A stretch of DNA of 64,000 bases from Streptomyces lichenis (lineage in GTDB: Bacteria > Actinomycetota > Actinomycetes > Streptomycetales > Streptomycetaceae). Positions 1-9,334 of this stretch are shown piece by piece. Location of the stretch: positions 62,001 through 126,000 of the forward strand of contig NZ_JALPTH010000006.1 of the NCBI RefSeq assembly GCF_023218175.1, given 5' to 3'. Position 1 is the stretch's first letter; each line of letters begins with the position of its first letter. The notes below the pieces were generated by a model. It did not search any database. It was not told the DNA's origin and worked only from the letters and a program-made list of their open reading frames with translations. Both the position numbers and the translations under genes were made by a program.

Positions 1-11
1 CGGGAAAGCAT
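1..11 (-). CDS. sodN: Start of nickel superoxide dismutase (first codons only)
   Basis: Read on the minus strand, an ATG at 11-9 opens Met-Leu-Ser-Arg and runs off the window. A GAGGAAGG ribosome-binding site lies just upstream (about 18-26). SodN of Streptomyces starts with these residues and is encoded divergently from its maturation protease sodX, which is the gene on the other side here. SodN is a cytoplasmic nickel superoxide dismutase whose N-terminal pro-sequence must be removed to expose the nickel-binding hook. Only four codons are visible, so the call rests on them, the ribosome-binding site and the context. Confidence 0.72.
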
Positions 12-162
12 GGTGCCGTCCTTCCTCGTGATCGTCTTCTCAGGTGGGACATTACTCCCTGAGGCGGCGCTTTTCTCGGGTGCCCCCGTGGGCTTACGAC
101 AAAAGTCCGGGGTGAGGATGGGACCGGTGGAGGAAGCTCCAAGGAGCGGAGGAGAGGGGCCG

Positions 163-585
163 ATGAGCGGGCGGCGCAGGGGCCAGGGGCCCGCGTTGGG
201 GTTCGCCGAGGTGGCGGGGCCGTCCATGGTGCCGACCCTGGTGCACGGGGACCGGCTGCTGGTCCGCTACGGGGTGCCGCTGCGCACCGGGGACGTGGCG
301 GTGATGCGTCATCCGCTCCAGCAGGACCTGCTGATCGTCAAGCGGCTGGCCGGCTGGCGGCCCGGCGGCTGGTGGGTGCTGGGGGACAGCGAGCTGGCCG
401 AGGGCACCGACAGCCGGGCCTTCGGCCCCGTACCGGAGGAGCTGGTGCTCGGGCGGGTGGCGGCCCGCTACCGGGGGATGCGGCCGGGGCTTCAGCGCTC
501 GCCCGGCGCGGTGCTCGCCTGGCTGGCCTCGGCGGTGCGGCCGGTGTCCGCCGCGCCCGCCTCCCGGCGCTTGCGGGCCCGGTAG
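163..585 (+). CDS. sodX: Nickel-type superoxide dismutase maturation protease SodX (S26 family)
   Basis: A 140-residue S26 signal-peptidase-like enzyme. The nucleophile Ser21 lies in VAGPSMVPTL and the general base Lys60 in LLIVKRL; the GDS box follows in WVLGDSELAEGTDSR. It is thought to cleave the SodN pro-peptide so that the new N-terminus can bind nickel. The ATG at 163 follows a GGAGAGGGG site and gives the usual compact length; in-frame ATGs upstream lack such a site. No transmembrane anchor is apparent, which fits a cytoplasmic substrate. The last 94 bases overlap the 3' end of the opposite-strand CGNR gene, and the tail after about residue 110 looks unconserved. Confidence 0.9.
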   Translation: MSGRRRGQGPALGFAEVAGPSMVPTLVHGDRLLVRYGVPLRTGDVAVMRHPLQQDLLIVKRLAGWRPGGWWVLGDSELAEGTDSRAFGPVPEELVLGRVAARYRGMRPGLQRSPGAVLAWLASAVRPVSAAPASRRLRAR

Positions 586-1118
586 GCGGCCACGTTGGCG
601 CGGGTGGCGCAGCGGTCGGAGCAGTAGCGCCGGGAGCGGTTGGTCGAGGTGTCCAGATAGGCGTTGCGGCAGGGCGCGGCCTGGCACAGGCCCAACCGGT
701 CCGCCCCGTACTCGGTGAGGTGGAAGGCGAGGCCCATCGCGGCGATCGCCGCGTACCCGGTGGTGGCGTTGGAGGAGTGGTCCGCCAGGTGCATGTGCCA
801 GCGCGGCCGCCCCTCGTCGTCCAGGAAGTCGTGGCCGGAGATCTGCGGGCTGACCGGGAACTCCAGCAGCAGTGAGTTGAGCAGGTCCACCGCGCCGCCG
901 TGGTCGCCCGCGTCGGCGGCGGTGAAGACGGCGCGGAGCCGGGCGCGGATGGAGCGGAAGCGGGTGACGTCGGAGTCGGTGACCCGCCGGGCCATCTGCG
1001 AGGCCGCGCCGAACAGTTCGCGGACCGCCTCGACCGAGGTGAGGGAGTCGGAGCCGCGCGCCGGCTCCTCGGTGTTCACCAGTCGTACGGCGTAGTCCGA
1101 GTAAGAGGCCAGTTCCAC
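492..1118 (-). CDS. CGNR zinc finger domain protein (ABATE-type)
   Basis: A 208-residue protein of the ABATE plus CGNR zinc-finger family, presumed DNA-binding stress regulators of unknown target. The C-terminal finger is visible as CQAAPC followed by YCSDRCATR and an arginine-rich YRARKRR helix; the usual CGNR tetrad is CATR here. The start is a GTG at 1118 preceded by AAGGA. A signal sequence or membrane segment is absent. The 3' end runs 94 bases antisense into sodX and encodes a low-complexity Ala/Thr/Arg tail, so the functional protein probably ends near residue 185. It is divergent from the methyltransferase gene across an 84-base gap. Confidence 0.85.
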   Translation of the reverse strand: MELASYSDYAVRLVNTEEPARGSDSLTSVEAVRELFGAASQMARRVTDSDVTRFRSIRARLRAVFTAADAGDHGGAVDLLNSLLLEFPVSPQISGHDFLDDEGRPRWHMHLADHSSNATTGYAAIAAMGLAFHLTEYGADRLGLCQAAPCRNAYLDTSTNRSRRYCSDRCATRANVAAYRARKRREAGAADTGRTAEASQASTAPGER

Positions 1119-1202
1119 TTGTAGTCCTTACGGCGGCGGTCTAGGGTCGGGCGGAAGGCAGTAAGAGACGGTACTCAGTCGAGGGTATTACGGAGGGCCA
1201 CG

Positions 1203-2000
1203 GTGGCGGAGGCGTCTGCGGGAACGGGAACGGGTGCGGGGACGGGGAACGGTGTGGCGGCGGACTGGGCCGGCTGGCAGGAGAGCTGGGACCGCCAGCA
1301 GGAGTGGTACATGCCCGACCGCGAGGAGCGGTTCCGGGTCATGCTCGACATGGTCGAGGCGATCGCCGGCACCGCGCCGAGGGTGCTGGACCTCGCGTGC
1401 GGTACGGGGAGTATCACGGACCGGCTGCTGAAAAGGTTCCCGGACGCGAGCAGCACCGGGGTGGACCTGGACCCCGCCCTGCTGGCCATCGCCGAGGGCT
1501 ACTTCGCCGGTGACGACCGGGTCTCCTTCGTCCGGGCGGATCTGAAGGACCCGGAGTGGACCCGGGCGCTGCCGCACAGCTCCTACGACGCGGTACTCAC
1601 GGCCACGGCTCTCCACTGGCTGCACAGCGAGCCGCTGGCCGTGCTGTACGGGCAGCTCGCCGGAGTGGTGCGGGAGGGCGGTGCCTTCATGAACGCCGAC
1701 CGGATGATCGACGAGACCACCCCGCGGATCAACGAGGCCGAGCGGGCCCACCGGTATGCCGCGATGGAACGGCGCAAGGCGGCCGGCGCGGTGGACTGGG
1801 CCGGCTGGTGGGAGCTGGCCGCCAAGGACCCGGCGCTGGCCGGTCCGACCGCCGAGCGGTTCGCGATCTACGGGGAGCACGCCGACGGTGACACCCCCTC
1901 CGCCGACTGGCACGCCCGCACCCTGCGCGCGGCCGGCTTCGCCGAGGCCCGCGCGGTCTGGTCCTCGCCGAGCGACGCGCTGGTGCTGGCGGTGCGGTAG
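1203..2000 (+). CDS. Class I SAM-dependent methyltransferase
   Basis: A 265-residue Rossmann-fold methyltransferase. Motif I, VLDLACGTG, is at residues 61-69 and the acidic end of strand 2 is in STGVDLDP; motif IV lies in YDAVLTATALHWL. The substrate cannot be read from sequence; the LHWL region and overall plan resemble UbiE/trans-aconitate-type small-molecule methyltransferases. The GTG start at 1203 follows GGAGGG at 1192-1197. The first 20 residues are a Gly/Thr-rich low-complexity stretch. The gene stands alone and ends at a strong bidirectional hairpin shared with the convergent ABC transporter operon. Confidence 0.85.
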   Translation: MAEASAGTGTGAGTGNGVAADWAGWQESWDRQQEWYMPDREERFRVMLDMVEAIAGTAPRVLDLACGTGSITDRLLKRFPDASSTGVDLDPALLAIAEGYFAGDDRVSFVRADLKDPEWTRALPHSSYDAVLTATALHWLHSEPLAVLYGQLAGVVREGGAFMNADRMIDETTPRINEAERAHRYAAMERRKAAGAVDWAGWWELAAKDPALAGPTAERFAIYGEHADGDTPSADWHARTLRAAGFAEARAVWSSPSDALVLAVR

Positions 2001-2023
2001 CCGGGGGAGCGGGACGTACGGGA

Positions 2024-2058
2024 GGAGGGGCGGTACGGGGATCCCGTACCGCCCCTCC
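2024..2058. terminator. Bidirectional hairpin terminator
   Basis: A perfect 16-bp inverted repeat (2024-2039 with 2043-2058) around a three-base GAT loop lies between the convergent methyltransferase and ABC-transporter genes. It has no U-tract, as is usual in Streptomyces. Confidence 0.8.
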
Positions 2059-2078
2059 GCCGTGAGGCTGCTTCGGAG

Positions 2079-2840
2079 CTACAGCACCTTGGACAGGAAC
2101 GCCTTCGTCCGGTCGTGCTGGGGGTTGGTGAGCACCTCGCGGGGGTGGCCGGACTCGACGACCACGCCGCCGTCCATGAAGACCAGCGAGTCGCCGACCT
2201 CGCGGGCGAAGCCCATCTCGTGGGTGACGACCACCATGGTCATGCCCGACTCGGCGAGGTCCCGCATCACGTCCAGGACGTCGCCGACCAGCTCGGGGTC
2301 GAGCGCGGAGGTCGGCTCGTCGAAGAGCATCAGCTTGGGCTCCATGGCGAGCGCCCGGGCGATCGCCACCCGCTGCTGCTGGCCGCCGGAGAGCTGCGAG
2401 GGGTAGTTGCCGGCCTTGTCGCCGAGGCCGACCCGGTCCAGCAGCTTCTTCGCCCGCTCCCGGGCCACCGCCCGGCTCTCGCCCTTGACCTGGACCGGCG
2501 CCTCCATGACGTTCTCCACGGCCGTCATGTGCGGGAACAGGTTGAAGCGCTGGAACACCATGCCGATGTCCCGCCGCTTCAGCGCGACCTCGCTGTCCTT
2601 CAGCTCGTAGAGCTTGTCGCCCTTCTGCCGGTAGCCGACCAGCTCGCCGTCGACGTACAGCCGGCCGGCGTTGATCTTCTCCAGGTGGTTGATGCACCGC
2701 AGGAAGGTGGACTTGCCGGAGCCGGACGGGCCGATCAGGCAGAACACCTCGCCCTCGGCCACCTCCAGGTCGATGCCCTTGAGGATGTGGGCGGCGCCGT
2801 AGGACTTGTGGACGCCCTCGGCCTTCACCATGGCGGTCAT
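2079..2840 (-). CDS. Amino acid ABC transporter ATP-binding protein
   Basis: A 253-residue ATPase of the polar amino-acid (GlnQ/HisP/GluA) class that powers solute uptake at the inner face of the membrane. Visible motifs are Walker [10 protein letters not shown] (about residues 37-45), Q-loop [10 protein letters not shown], signature LSGGQQQRV, Walker [13 protein letters not shown] and the H-loop VTHEMGF. The ATG at 2840 has GGAGGTG five bases upstream and overlaps the permease stop codon by ATGA, so the two are translationally coupled. It is the last gene of the operon solute-binding protein, permease, ATPase. Substrate is most likely a polar or acidic amino acid; sequence alone does not settle which. 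Confidence 0.93.
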   Translation of the reverse strand: MTAMVKAEGVHKSYGAAHILKGIDLEVAEGEVFCLIGPSGSGKSTFLRCINHLEKINAGRLYVDGELVGYRQKGDKLYELKDSEVALKRRDIGMVFQRFNLFPHMTAVENVMEAPVQVKGESRAVARERAKKLLDRVGLGDKAGNYPSQLSGGQQQRVAIARALAMEPKLMLFDEPTSALDPELVGDVLDVMRDLAESGMTMVVVTHEMGFAREVGDSLVFMDGGVVVESGHPREVLTNPQHDRTKAFLSKVL

Positions 2841-3781
2841 GCGGCACCTCCCGCCGGGCGGTTGGACAGGGACAGGACGTTGGCCTTGATCTTCTGGAAG
2901 ACGGTCGGCGGCAGGCTGCGGCTGGAGCCGCGGGCGTAGTACCGCTCCAGGTAGTACTGGCCGACGCTGAGGACTGAGGTCAGGATCAGGTACCAGGAGG
3001 CGGCGACGAAGAGCATCTCCACCGGGGCGCCGGATGTCTGGCCGATGTCCTGGGCGTTCCGCAGCAACTCGTAGAACTGCACGGTCGAGACGAGTGAGGT
3101 CGTCTTCAGCATGTTGATGACCTCATTGCCCGTGGGCGGCACGATCACCCGCATCGCCTGCGGGATCACGATCCGGCGCAGGGTCTTGGAGTGGCTCATG
3201 CCCAGGGCGTGCGCGGCCTCGGTCTGGCCCTCGTCCACCGCGAGGAGTCCCGCGCGGCAGATCTCGGCCATGTACGCGGCCTCGTTGAGGCCGAGGCCGA
3301 GCAGCGCCGTCAGGAACGGCGTCATGAAGTCGGCCCACTCGTCCTTGTAGACCGGGCCCATGTTGATGAACTCGAAGACCAGGCCCAGGTTGAACCAGAT
3401 GATCAGCTGGACCAGGACCGGGGTGCCGCGGAAGAACCAGATGTAGAACCAGGCGATGGAGGAGGTCACCGGGTTCTTGGAGAGCCGCATCACCGCCAGG
3501 AGGATGCCTCCGACGATGCCGATCGCCATGGAGACGGCGGTCAGCAGCAGGGTCTGCCCGACGCCCTCCAGGATCCGGTCCTCGAAGAAGTACTCCGGGA
3601 TGGCGTCCCAGTTGATCTTGCCCTGCGAGAAGGCGTAGACGATCGCGGCGAACAGCGCGATCGCGACGACCGCGGTGATGTAGCGGCCGATGTGCCGGAC
3701 GGGGATCGCCTTGATGGCTTCCGGGCCGCCGGGCGGCGGAGGGGTGTCCTCCGCCGGCTTCTTGTCGATGTCAGTGCTCAC
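2837..3781 (-). CDS. Amino acid ABC transporter permease
   Basis: A 314-residue inner-membrane permease of the HisM/GlnP family. About six hydrophobic segments follow a hydrophilic, proline-rich N-terminus; the EAA loop that docks the ATPase is seen in the [20 protein letters not shown] region. Only one permease gene is present, so it probably acts as a homodimer. The GTG at 3781 follows AAAGG with a seven-base gap, 43 bases after the solute-binding-protein gene. The stop overlaps the ATPase start. The long cytosolic N-terminus (about 35 residues) is unusual for small permeases but common in actinomycete members. Confidence 0.92.
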   Translation of the reverse strand: MSTDIDKKPAEDTPPPPGGPEAIKAIPVRHIGRYITAVVAIALFAAIVYAFSQGKINWDAIPEYFFEDRILEGVGQTLLLTAVSMAIGIVGGILLAVMRLSKNPVTSSIAWFYIWFFRGTPVLVQLIIWFNLGLVFEFINMGPVYKDEWADFMTPFLTALLGLGLNEAAYMAEICRAGLLAVDEGQTEAAHALGMSHSKTLRRIVIPQAMRVIVPPTGNEVINMLKTTSLVSTVQFYELLRNAQDIGQTSGAPVEMLFVAASWYLILTSVLSVGQYYLERYYARGSSRSLPPTVFQKIKANVLSLSNRPAGGAA

Positions 3782-3824
3782 GGTGGTGCCTTTCAGGCCT
3801 GCGCGGTGCTCTGCGGCCGGACGC

Positions 3825-4817
3825 TCAGACGCCGCCGTTGATCTTCGCCTCGGTCACCGCGCCTGCGGCGACACCCCACTTGTCCAGGATCTTCTTGTAC
3901 TCGCCGTTGGCGATGATGGCGTCCATCGCCGACTTGATCGCGTCCCGCAGCTGGTCGTTGCCCTTGGCGACGGCGATGCCGTACGGGGCGGCCTCGACCT
4001 GCTCGCCGACGATCTGGAAGTCGTTGCCGCCGCCGGAGGTCTGCACCGCGTACGCGGCGACCGGGAAGTCCGAGGAGCCGGCGTCGGCGCCACCGGAGCG
4101 CAGCCGGGTCTGGGCCAGCTGGTCGTTGTCGAAGGACTGGATGGCGATCTCGCCCTTCTTGCCCTCCGTACACTTCTTGGACTCGGCCTTGGCCAGGTCG
4201 TGCGAGACCGTGCCGCGCTGCACCACGAGCTTCTTGCCGCACAGGTCCGACCAGGTCTTGATGCCCTTGTCGGCGCCCTTCTTGGTGTAGACCGAGACAC
4301 CGGCGGAGAAGTAGTCGACGAAGTCGACACCCTCGCCGACCTTCTTCTTGGTCTCCGAGTCGACACCCTCCTGGCGGTCCTTGGTGTCCGTCATCGCCGA
4401 CATGGCGATGTCGTAGCGCTTGGCGCGCAGACCGGTGATCAGGGTGTCGAAGGTGCCGTTCTGGAACTCGAACTTCACCCCGAGCTGCTTGCTCATCGCG
4501 TCGGCCAGGTCCGGGTCGATACCGGTGGTCTTGCCGTCCTTGTCCTTGAACTCGACCGGGGCGTACGCGATGTCCGAACCGACCTTGATCACGCCCTTGT
4601 CGCGGATCGCCTTGGGCAGGCGGTCGGCGAGCGGGGCGGCGACGGCGGCCTGGGAGGAGCCCTCCTCCTGGGGGGCGACCTTGCCGCTCTCGGTCTGGTC
4701 GCCGCAGGCGGTCAGCAGCATCGAGCCGGCGACCGCGACGGCGGCGAGGGCGGCTATCCGGGACGGCTTCGACGTCCGGGTCCTCGCGGTGGCCGAACGG
4801 GTGGTGCTTGCGGTCAT
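3825..4817 (-). CDS. Amino acid ABC transporter substrate-binding lipoprotein
   Basis: A 330-residue family 3 solute-binding protein anchored outside the membrane. The signal peptide carries arginines and ends in the lipobox MLLTACGD, with acylation expected on that cysteine. The mature part shows the family pattern IKVGSDIAYAPVEFKDKDGK, then GIDPDLADAMSKQLGVKFEF and TGLRAKRYDIAMSAM. The ATG at 4817 was chosen because GGAGGA lies upstream and the lipobox falls at a normal position; the open frame continues upstream but that part has no signal-peptide logic. It is the first gene of the transporter operon and would be the most highly translated. Confidence 0.92.
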   Translation of the reverse strand: MTASTTRSATARTRTSKPSRIAALAAVAVAGSMLLTACGDQTESGKVAPQEEGSSQAAVAAPLADRLPKAIRDKGVIKVGSDIAYAPVEFKDKDGKTTGIDPDLADAMSKQLGVKFEFQNGTFDTLITGLRAKRYDIAMSAMTDTKDRQEGVDSETKKKVGEGVDFVDYFSAGVSVYTKKGADKGIKTWSDLCGKKLVVQRGTVSHDLAKAESKKCTEGKKGEIAIQSFDNDQLAQTRLRSGGADAGSSDFPVAAYAVQTSGGGNDFQIVGEQVEAAPYGIAVAKGNDQLRDAIKSAMDAIIANGEYKKILDKWGVAAGAVTEAKINGGV

Positions 4818-5572
4818 GGTCGGGTTCCTCCGGCTGGTGAAGGCTCGTGGAGCTGCTGGAGCTCGCGAAGAGGGGAAGCCAATCGGTCGGGCACACACAC
4901 CTTCGGGTGTCGCGACCTCGTGTGAATACGCGCATCTTGCCATTCGGACCGGGGGGCGCAGGGGACTTGGCATGTCAAAATCGGATAACGGGAAACCCCC
5001 GATCCCCGCGAGGCCGGTACGACAAGGCCGGACCATCTGCGGGGCCCTGACTTCCGGGCCGGAAAATCTCCGGCCGATCTCGTCATGCGGACGGTATTCC
5101 GGCGGCAAAACGGTCGTCGTGCGGACTTGTCAGCATTTCCGGAGATGAGTCGTTACGCCGGTCACAGTCCGTGTTCGACGGGGGCGGTGGCGGGGCCGGC
5201 GACCCCGGCCGGTGGCCCGGGGCCGCTGACGGGTCGCTGACGTGACCGGGTCCGGCGACGGGGGCCGGTGACGGTGACGGGGTTTCGGCAGGTCCGCCGG
5301 ACGGACCCCGCGGAGCCGGGGCGGCCGCCCCCGGGCGACCCGGCTGTGCCGTCGCCCATACCGACTCGTCGTCGGTGCCCTCCGTCCGGTAGAACAGACC
5401 CTTACACCCCTCATCCGGGGCTCAGGGCGCGTGTGCGGCGCGCCCGCGCGTACGCAACCTCCCCCCGCGGGGGCGGGTCATCCGCCGCCGCGGGGCGCGT
5501 ACGCGGGTCCGCCCACCCCTCCTCAACCAGGAGTGGCCACCCTCAACTGCAAAGAATTAAGGGGTCAACACA
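4818..5572. other. 755-bp intergenic region between divergent transporter operon and malic enzyme
   Basis: The region must carry the promoters of the transporter (minus) and malic enzyme (plus). A TTGACA on the minus strand at 4978-4973 has no plausible -10 at the right spacing. The part 5150-5350 is rich in GGCCGG and GACGGG motifs without clear symmetry. I see no convincing gene, RNA or operator; short open frames here lack ribosome-binding sites and family signatures. Confidence 0.5.
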
Positions 5573-6799
<1,227 letters not shown>

Positions 6800-6809
6800 C
6801 ACCCCCCGA

Positions 6810-6854
6810 GGGCCGCGCCGCATCCCGTGCAGGGTGCGGCGCGGCCCCCTTTTC
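6810..6854 (+). terminator. Rho-independent-like terminator after malic enzyme
   Basis: A 15-16 bp stem (6810-6825 with 6832-6847) with one G-U-type pair and a short loop is followed by CCCCTTTT. It lies ten bases after the malic enzyme stop. Confidence 0.85.
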
Positions 6855-7030
6855 TCCCCGCGCCCCCCGCCCCGGCGACCCCCTCCACGCCTTCACCGCC
6901 CCCCGCTCCCCCTGGGGCGCCCGCCTGGCCCGTGCCGTCCACCGGGCGGTGTACGAGGCCACGCCCGCCCCCTGAGGCTCGGCGTCAATACGGGGGCCCC
7001 GGTTGGACTTCCGTCCTTGGCCCTTGGACG

Positions 7031-7073
7031 GTTCGCGCGATGTTCGCCGGTGCTCTTCCCGAGTTCACCCGGG
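7031..7073 (+). promoter_or_regulatory. Putative PHO box (PhoP binding site)
   Basis: Two adjacent 11-bp units beginning GTTCG start at 7031 and 7042, and a unit GTTCACCCGGG, close to the Streptomyces PHO-box direct-repeat consensus GTTCACC, starts at 7063. They lie 54-96 bases before the first gene of a PhoD operon, a known PhoP target type. The third unit is one base out of the 11-bp register. Confidence 0.5.
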
Positions 7074-7126
7074 GCTGCTGCAATGCCCCGGCGCGACAGC
7101 CCTGGAACCCCACCCTGGAGGCGCGA

Positions 7127-7699
7127 GTGAACCTGGTCGTCAACGGCGACGCCGAGACCGGACCCGGAGGTACCGACGCACCCGTCACCGCGGTGACCGG
7201 GTGGCGGGTGGCGCAGGGCGCGCCCGCGCTCGTCGCGTACACCTTCGGCGGCGGCTATCCCGGCACCGGCGATCCCGGGCCGGACCGGCGCGGCAGCCGC
7301 TTCTTCTCGGGCGGGACCTCCCCGCGTACCGCACTGGTGCAGGACATCGCCCTGCCCGCGTCCGGGGCGACCGGGCACGCGGCGATCGACGCGGGCCGGG
7401 TGCGGTACGCGGTGGAGGCCTGGCTCGGCGGATACGCCGCCCAGGAGGACGGGGCCCGGCTCTCGGTGGAGTTCCGGGACGGCAAGGGCACCCCGGTGGC
7501 GCTCAGCGTGCTGGGCCCGGTGACCTCCGGCGAGCGCGGCGGGCGGACCGGGCTGGTCAAGCGGACCGCCGGGGCGCTGGTGCCGCCCGGGGCGCGTACC
7601 GCCCGGCTGCTGCTGGTGCTCACCCGCACCGGCGGCGGCACCTCCAACGACGGCTACGCGGACGGGATATCGCTCACGCTCACGGGGGGCAGCAAGTGA
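7127..7699 (+). CDS. Conserved hypothetical protein, coupled to phoD
   Basis: A 190-residue protein of unknown function. It begins VNLVVNGDAETG, has no signal peptide, and ends in a glycine-rich SLTLTGGSK. The pattern of short beta-strand-like stretches with an opening NLVxNGDAE motif resembles carbohydrate-binding, galactose-binding-like beta sandwiches that are often attached to secreted enzymes; that is inference from motif only. The GTG at 7127 follows GGAGG by five bases. The stop overlaps the phoD GTG start (GTGA), so the two are translated together. It lies downstream of a PHO-box-like repeat, suggesting induction by phosphate starvation. A partner or accessory subunit of PhoD is the simplest reading. 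Confidence 0.7.
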   Translation: MNLVVNGDAETGPGGTDAPVTAVTGWRVAQGAPALVAYTFGGGYPGTGDPGPDRRGSRFFSGGTSPRTALVQDIALPASGATGHAAIDAGRVRYAVEAWLGGYAAQEDGARLSVEFRDGKGTPVALSVLGPVTSGERGGRTGLVKRTAGALVPPGARTARLLLVLTRTGGGTSNDGYADGISLTLTGGSK

Positions 7700-9249
7700 C
7701 GCTGGACCGACGGACCCTGCTGAAGGCGGCCGGCGCCGCCGGGGCGCTGAACACCGTCTGGCCGCTGTCGGCCGGGCTGTCGCCCGCACAGGCGCGGGAG
7801 GCCGCCGAGGCCCTGGGCGCCGACTACGACCCGGCGCCCTTCACCCTGGGCGTGGCCTCCGGCGACCCGCAGCCCGGGTCGGTGGTGCTGTGGACCCGGC
7901 TGGCCCCGGAGCCGCTCGCCGCCGAGCAGCGGCTGCCCGAGGTGGTGGCCGTGGCGTGGGTGGTGGCCGAGGACCAGGCGCTGAGCCGGGTGGTCGCCCG
8001 GGGCAGCGCGCCCGCCTCCGCCACCCTCGGGCACAGCGTGCACGTCCCGGTGCAGGGGCTGGCCGCCGGGCGGACGTACTGGTACGCGTTCAGCGCGCTG
8101 GGGAAGACCAGCCGGGTGGGGCGGACCAGGACCGCGCCCAGCGGCACCGTCTCCCGGGTGCGGTTCGCCGCCGCCAACTGCCAGGCCTTCCACGACGGCT
8201 ACTACGCCGCCCACCGCGGCATCGCCCGCGAGGACGTGGACTTCGTGGTCCACCTCGGCGACTACATCTACGAGCACGGCCCGGTCGGCGGCGACCATGT
8301 CCGCGACCACGAGGGCCCCGCCGTCCTCACCCTCGCCGACTACCGCCGCCGGCACGCCCTGTACAAGGGCGACGCCTCCCTGCGCGAGGCGCACGCGGCC
8401 CACCCCTGGTTCCTGACCTGGGACGACCACGAGGTGGCCAACGACTACAGCGGTACGGGTGGCGGGGCGCCGTTCCTGCAGCGGCGGGCCGCCGCGTACC
8501 AGGCCTGGTACGAGAACATGCCGCACCGCGACGGCGGCGAGTCCGCGCTGCCCGACCCGGTGCTGCACCGCACCCGGCGCTGGGGCAACCTGCTGGAGCT
8601 GACCGTCCTGGACCTGCGCTCCTACCGCTCGGCGCAGAACCTTGCCGACGGCACCATCCTGGGCGCGGAGCAGAAGGGCTGGCTGAAGGGCACCATCGAC
8701 CGGGCGCCGGACTCCTGGCACGTCTGGGCCAACTCGATCATGCTCAGCCAGCTGCGCGGGCGGCCCGGCGGCTCGTATATGTTCACCGACCAGTGGGACG
8801 GCTTCCTGGCGGAGCGCAAGGAGATCCTCGGCCATGTGCACAGCAGCGGCCTGGAGGACCTGGTGGTGGTCACCGGCGACTGGCACTCCGCCTTCGTGGA
8901 CGACCTCCGGGTGGACTTCGACGACACCTCCTCCCCGCTGGTCGGCACCGAGTTCACCGCCCACTCGGTGACCTCCGGCGGCTACGCGGCCGACTGGAAC
9001 ACCGCCAACGGGCCGCTGATGGGCCGGGGCAACCCGCATCTGAAGTACTTCGAGGGCAACCGCTACGGCTACGACGTCTACGAGCTGACGCCGGAGCGGT
9101 TCACCACCCGGATGCGGGTGATCGCCGACCGCCGCGACCCGCTCTCCCCGGTCACCACCCTGACCAGCTTCCATGTGGACCGGGGCCGCACCGGCTCGTA
9201 CGAGGACCCGGCGACCAAGGGCAGCCCGGCCCAGTGGCGCCGCGACTGA
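7696..9249 (+). CDS. phoD: Alkaline phosphatase D family protein
   Basis: A 517-residue PhoD-type metallophosphoesterase (phosphodiesterase/alkaline phosphatase) acting outside the cell on phosphate esters, using calcium and iron in characterised members. The N-terminus carries DRRTLLKAAGAAGAL, a twin-arginine-type export signal ending near SPAQA. The PhoD N domain follows (FTLGVASGDPQPGSVVLWTRL), then the metallophosphatase core with FVVHLGDYIYEH, WDDHEVANDYSG, and VVTGDWHSAF. The GTG at 7696 overlaps the upstream stop, and the twin-arginine motif sits at the right distance from it. A cruciform-like terminator follows at 9268-9312. Phosphate control through PhoP is likely from the upstream direct repeats. 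Confidence 0.93.
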   Translation: MTLDRRTLLKAAGAAGALNTVWPLSAGLSPAQAREAAEALGADYDPAPFTLGVASGDPQPGSVVLWTRLAPEPLAAEQRLPEVVAVAWVVAEDQALSRVVARGSAPASATLGHSVHVPVQGLAAGRTYWYAFSALGKTSRVGRTRTAPSGTVSRVRFAAANCQAFHDGYYAAHRGIAREDVDFVVHLGDYIYEHGPVGGDHVRDHEGPAVLTLADYRRRHALYKGDASLREAHAAHPWFLTWDDHEVANDYSGTGGGAPFLQRRAAAYQAWYENMPHRDGGESALPDPVLHRTRRWGNLLELTVLDLRSYRSAQNLADGTILGAEQKGWLKGTIDRAPDSWHVWANSIMLSQLRGRPGGSYMFTDQWDGFLAERKEILGHVHSSGLEDLVVVTGDWHSAFVDDLRVDFDDTSSPLVGTEFTAHSVTSGGYAADWNTANGPLMGRGNPHLKYFEGNRYGYDVYELTPERFTTRMRVIADRRDPLSPVTTLTSFHVDRGRTGSYEDPATKGSPAQWRRD

Positions 9250-9267
9250 CCTCGCCGCGAAAGGAGC

Positions 9268-9312
9268 GGGACGCGGCGCGTGTCACACCCCGGTGTGGTT
9301 CCGCCGCGTCCC
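9268..9312. terminator. Hairpin terminator after phoD
   Basis: An outer 11-bp stem (9268-9278 with 9302-9312) encloses an inner perfect palindrome CACACC-CC-GGTGTG (9284-9297). It lies between phoD and the next gene on the same strand. Confidence 0.75.
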
Positions 9313-9322
9313 GTGACCGCCC

Positions 9323-9334
9323 TAGGGTCGGGCC
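9323..9334 (+). promoter_or_regulatory. Putative -10 (TAGGGT) for leaderless MDR gene
   Basis: TAGGGT at 9323-9328 is followed by exactly six bases and the ATG at 9335, and no ribosome-binding site is present. This spacing is typical of leaderless Streptomyces transcripts. No clear -35 is seen. Confidence 0.45.

Larger units (their letters stand above)
6800..7126. other. 327-bp intergenic region: terminator, then PHO-box-like promoter region
   Basis: The left part holds the malic enzyme terminator (6810-6854). The middle, 6855-6990, is C-rich with no recognisable signal. The right part carries GTTC-type direct repeats (7031-7073) and the ribosome-binding site GGAGG (7117-7121) for the next gene. 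Confidence 0.5.

Noticed and set aside
4973..4978. A minus-strand TTGACA in front of the amino-acid transporter operon
   Set aside because: No hexamer resembling a -10 lies 16-19 bases downstream, so it was not called a promoter.
4818..5572. Small genes in the gap between the transporter and malic enzyme (frames of 65-107 residues)
   Set aside because: They overlap one another on both strands, have no ribosome-binding site and read Pro/Arg-rich sequence.
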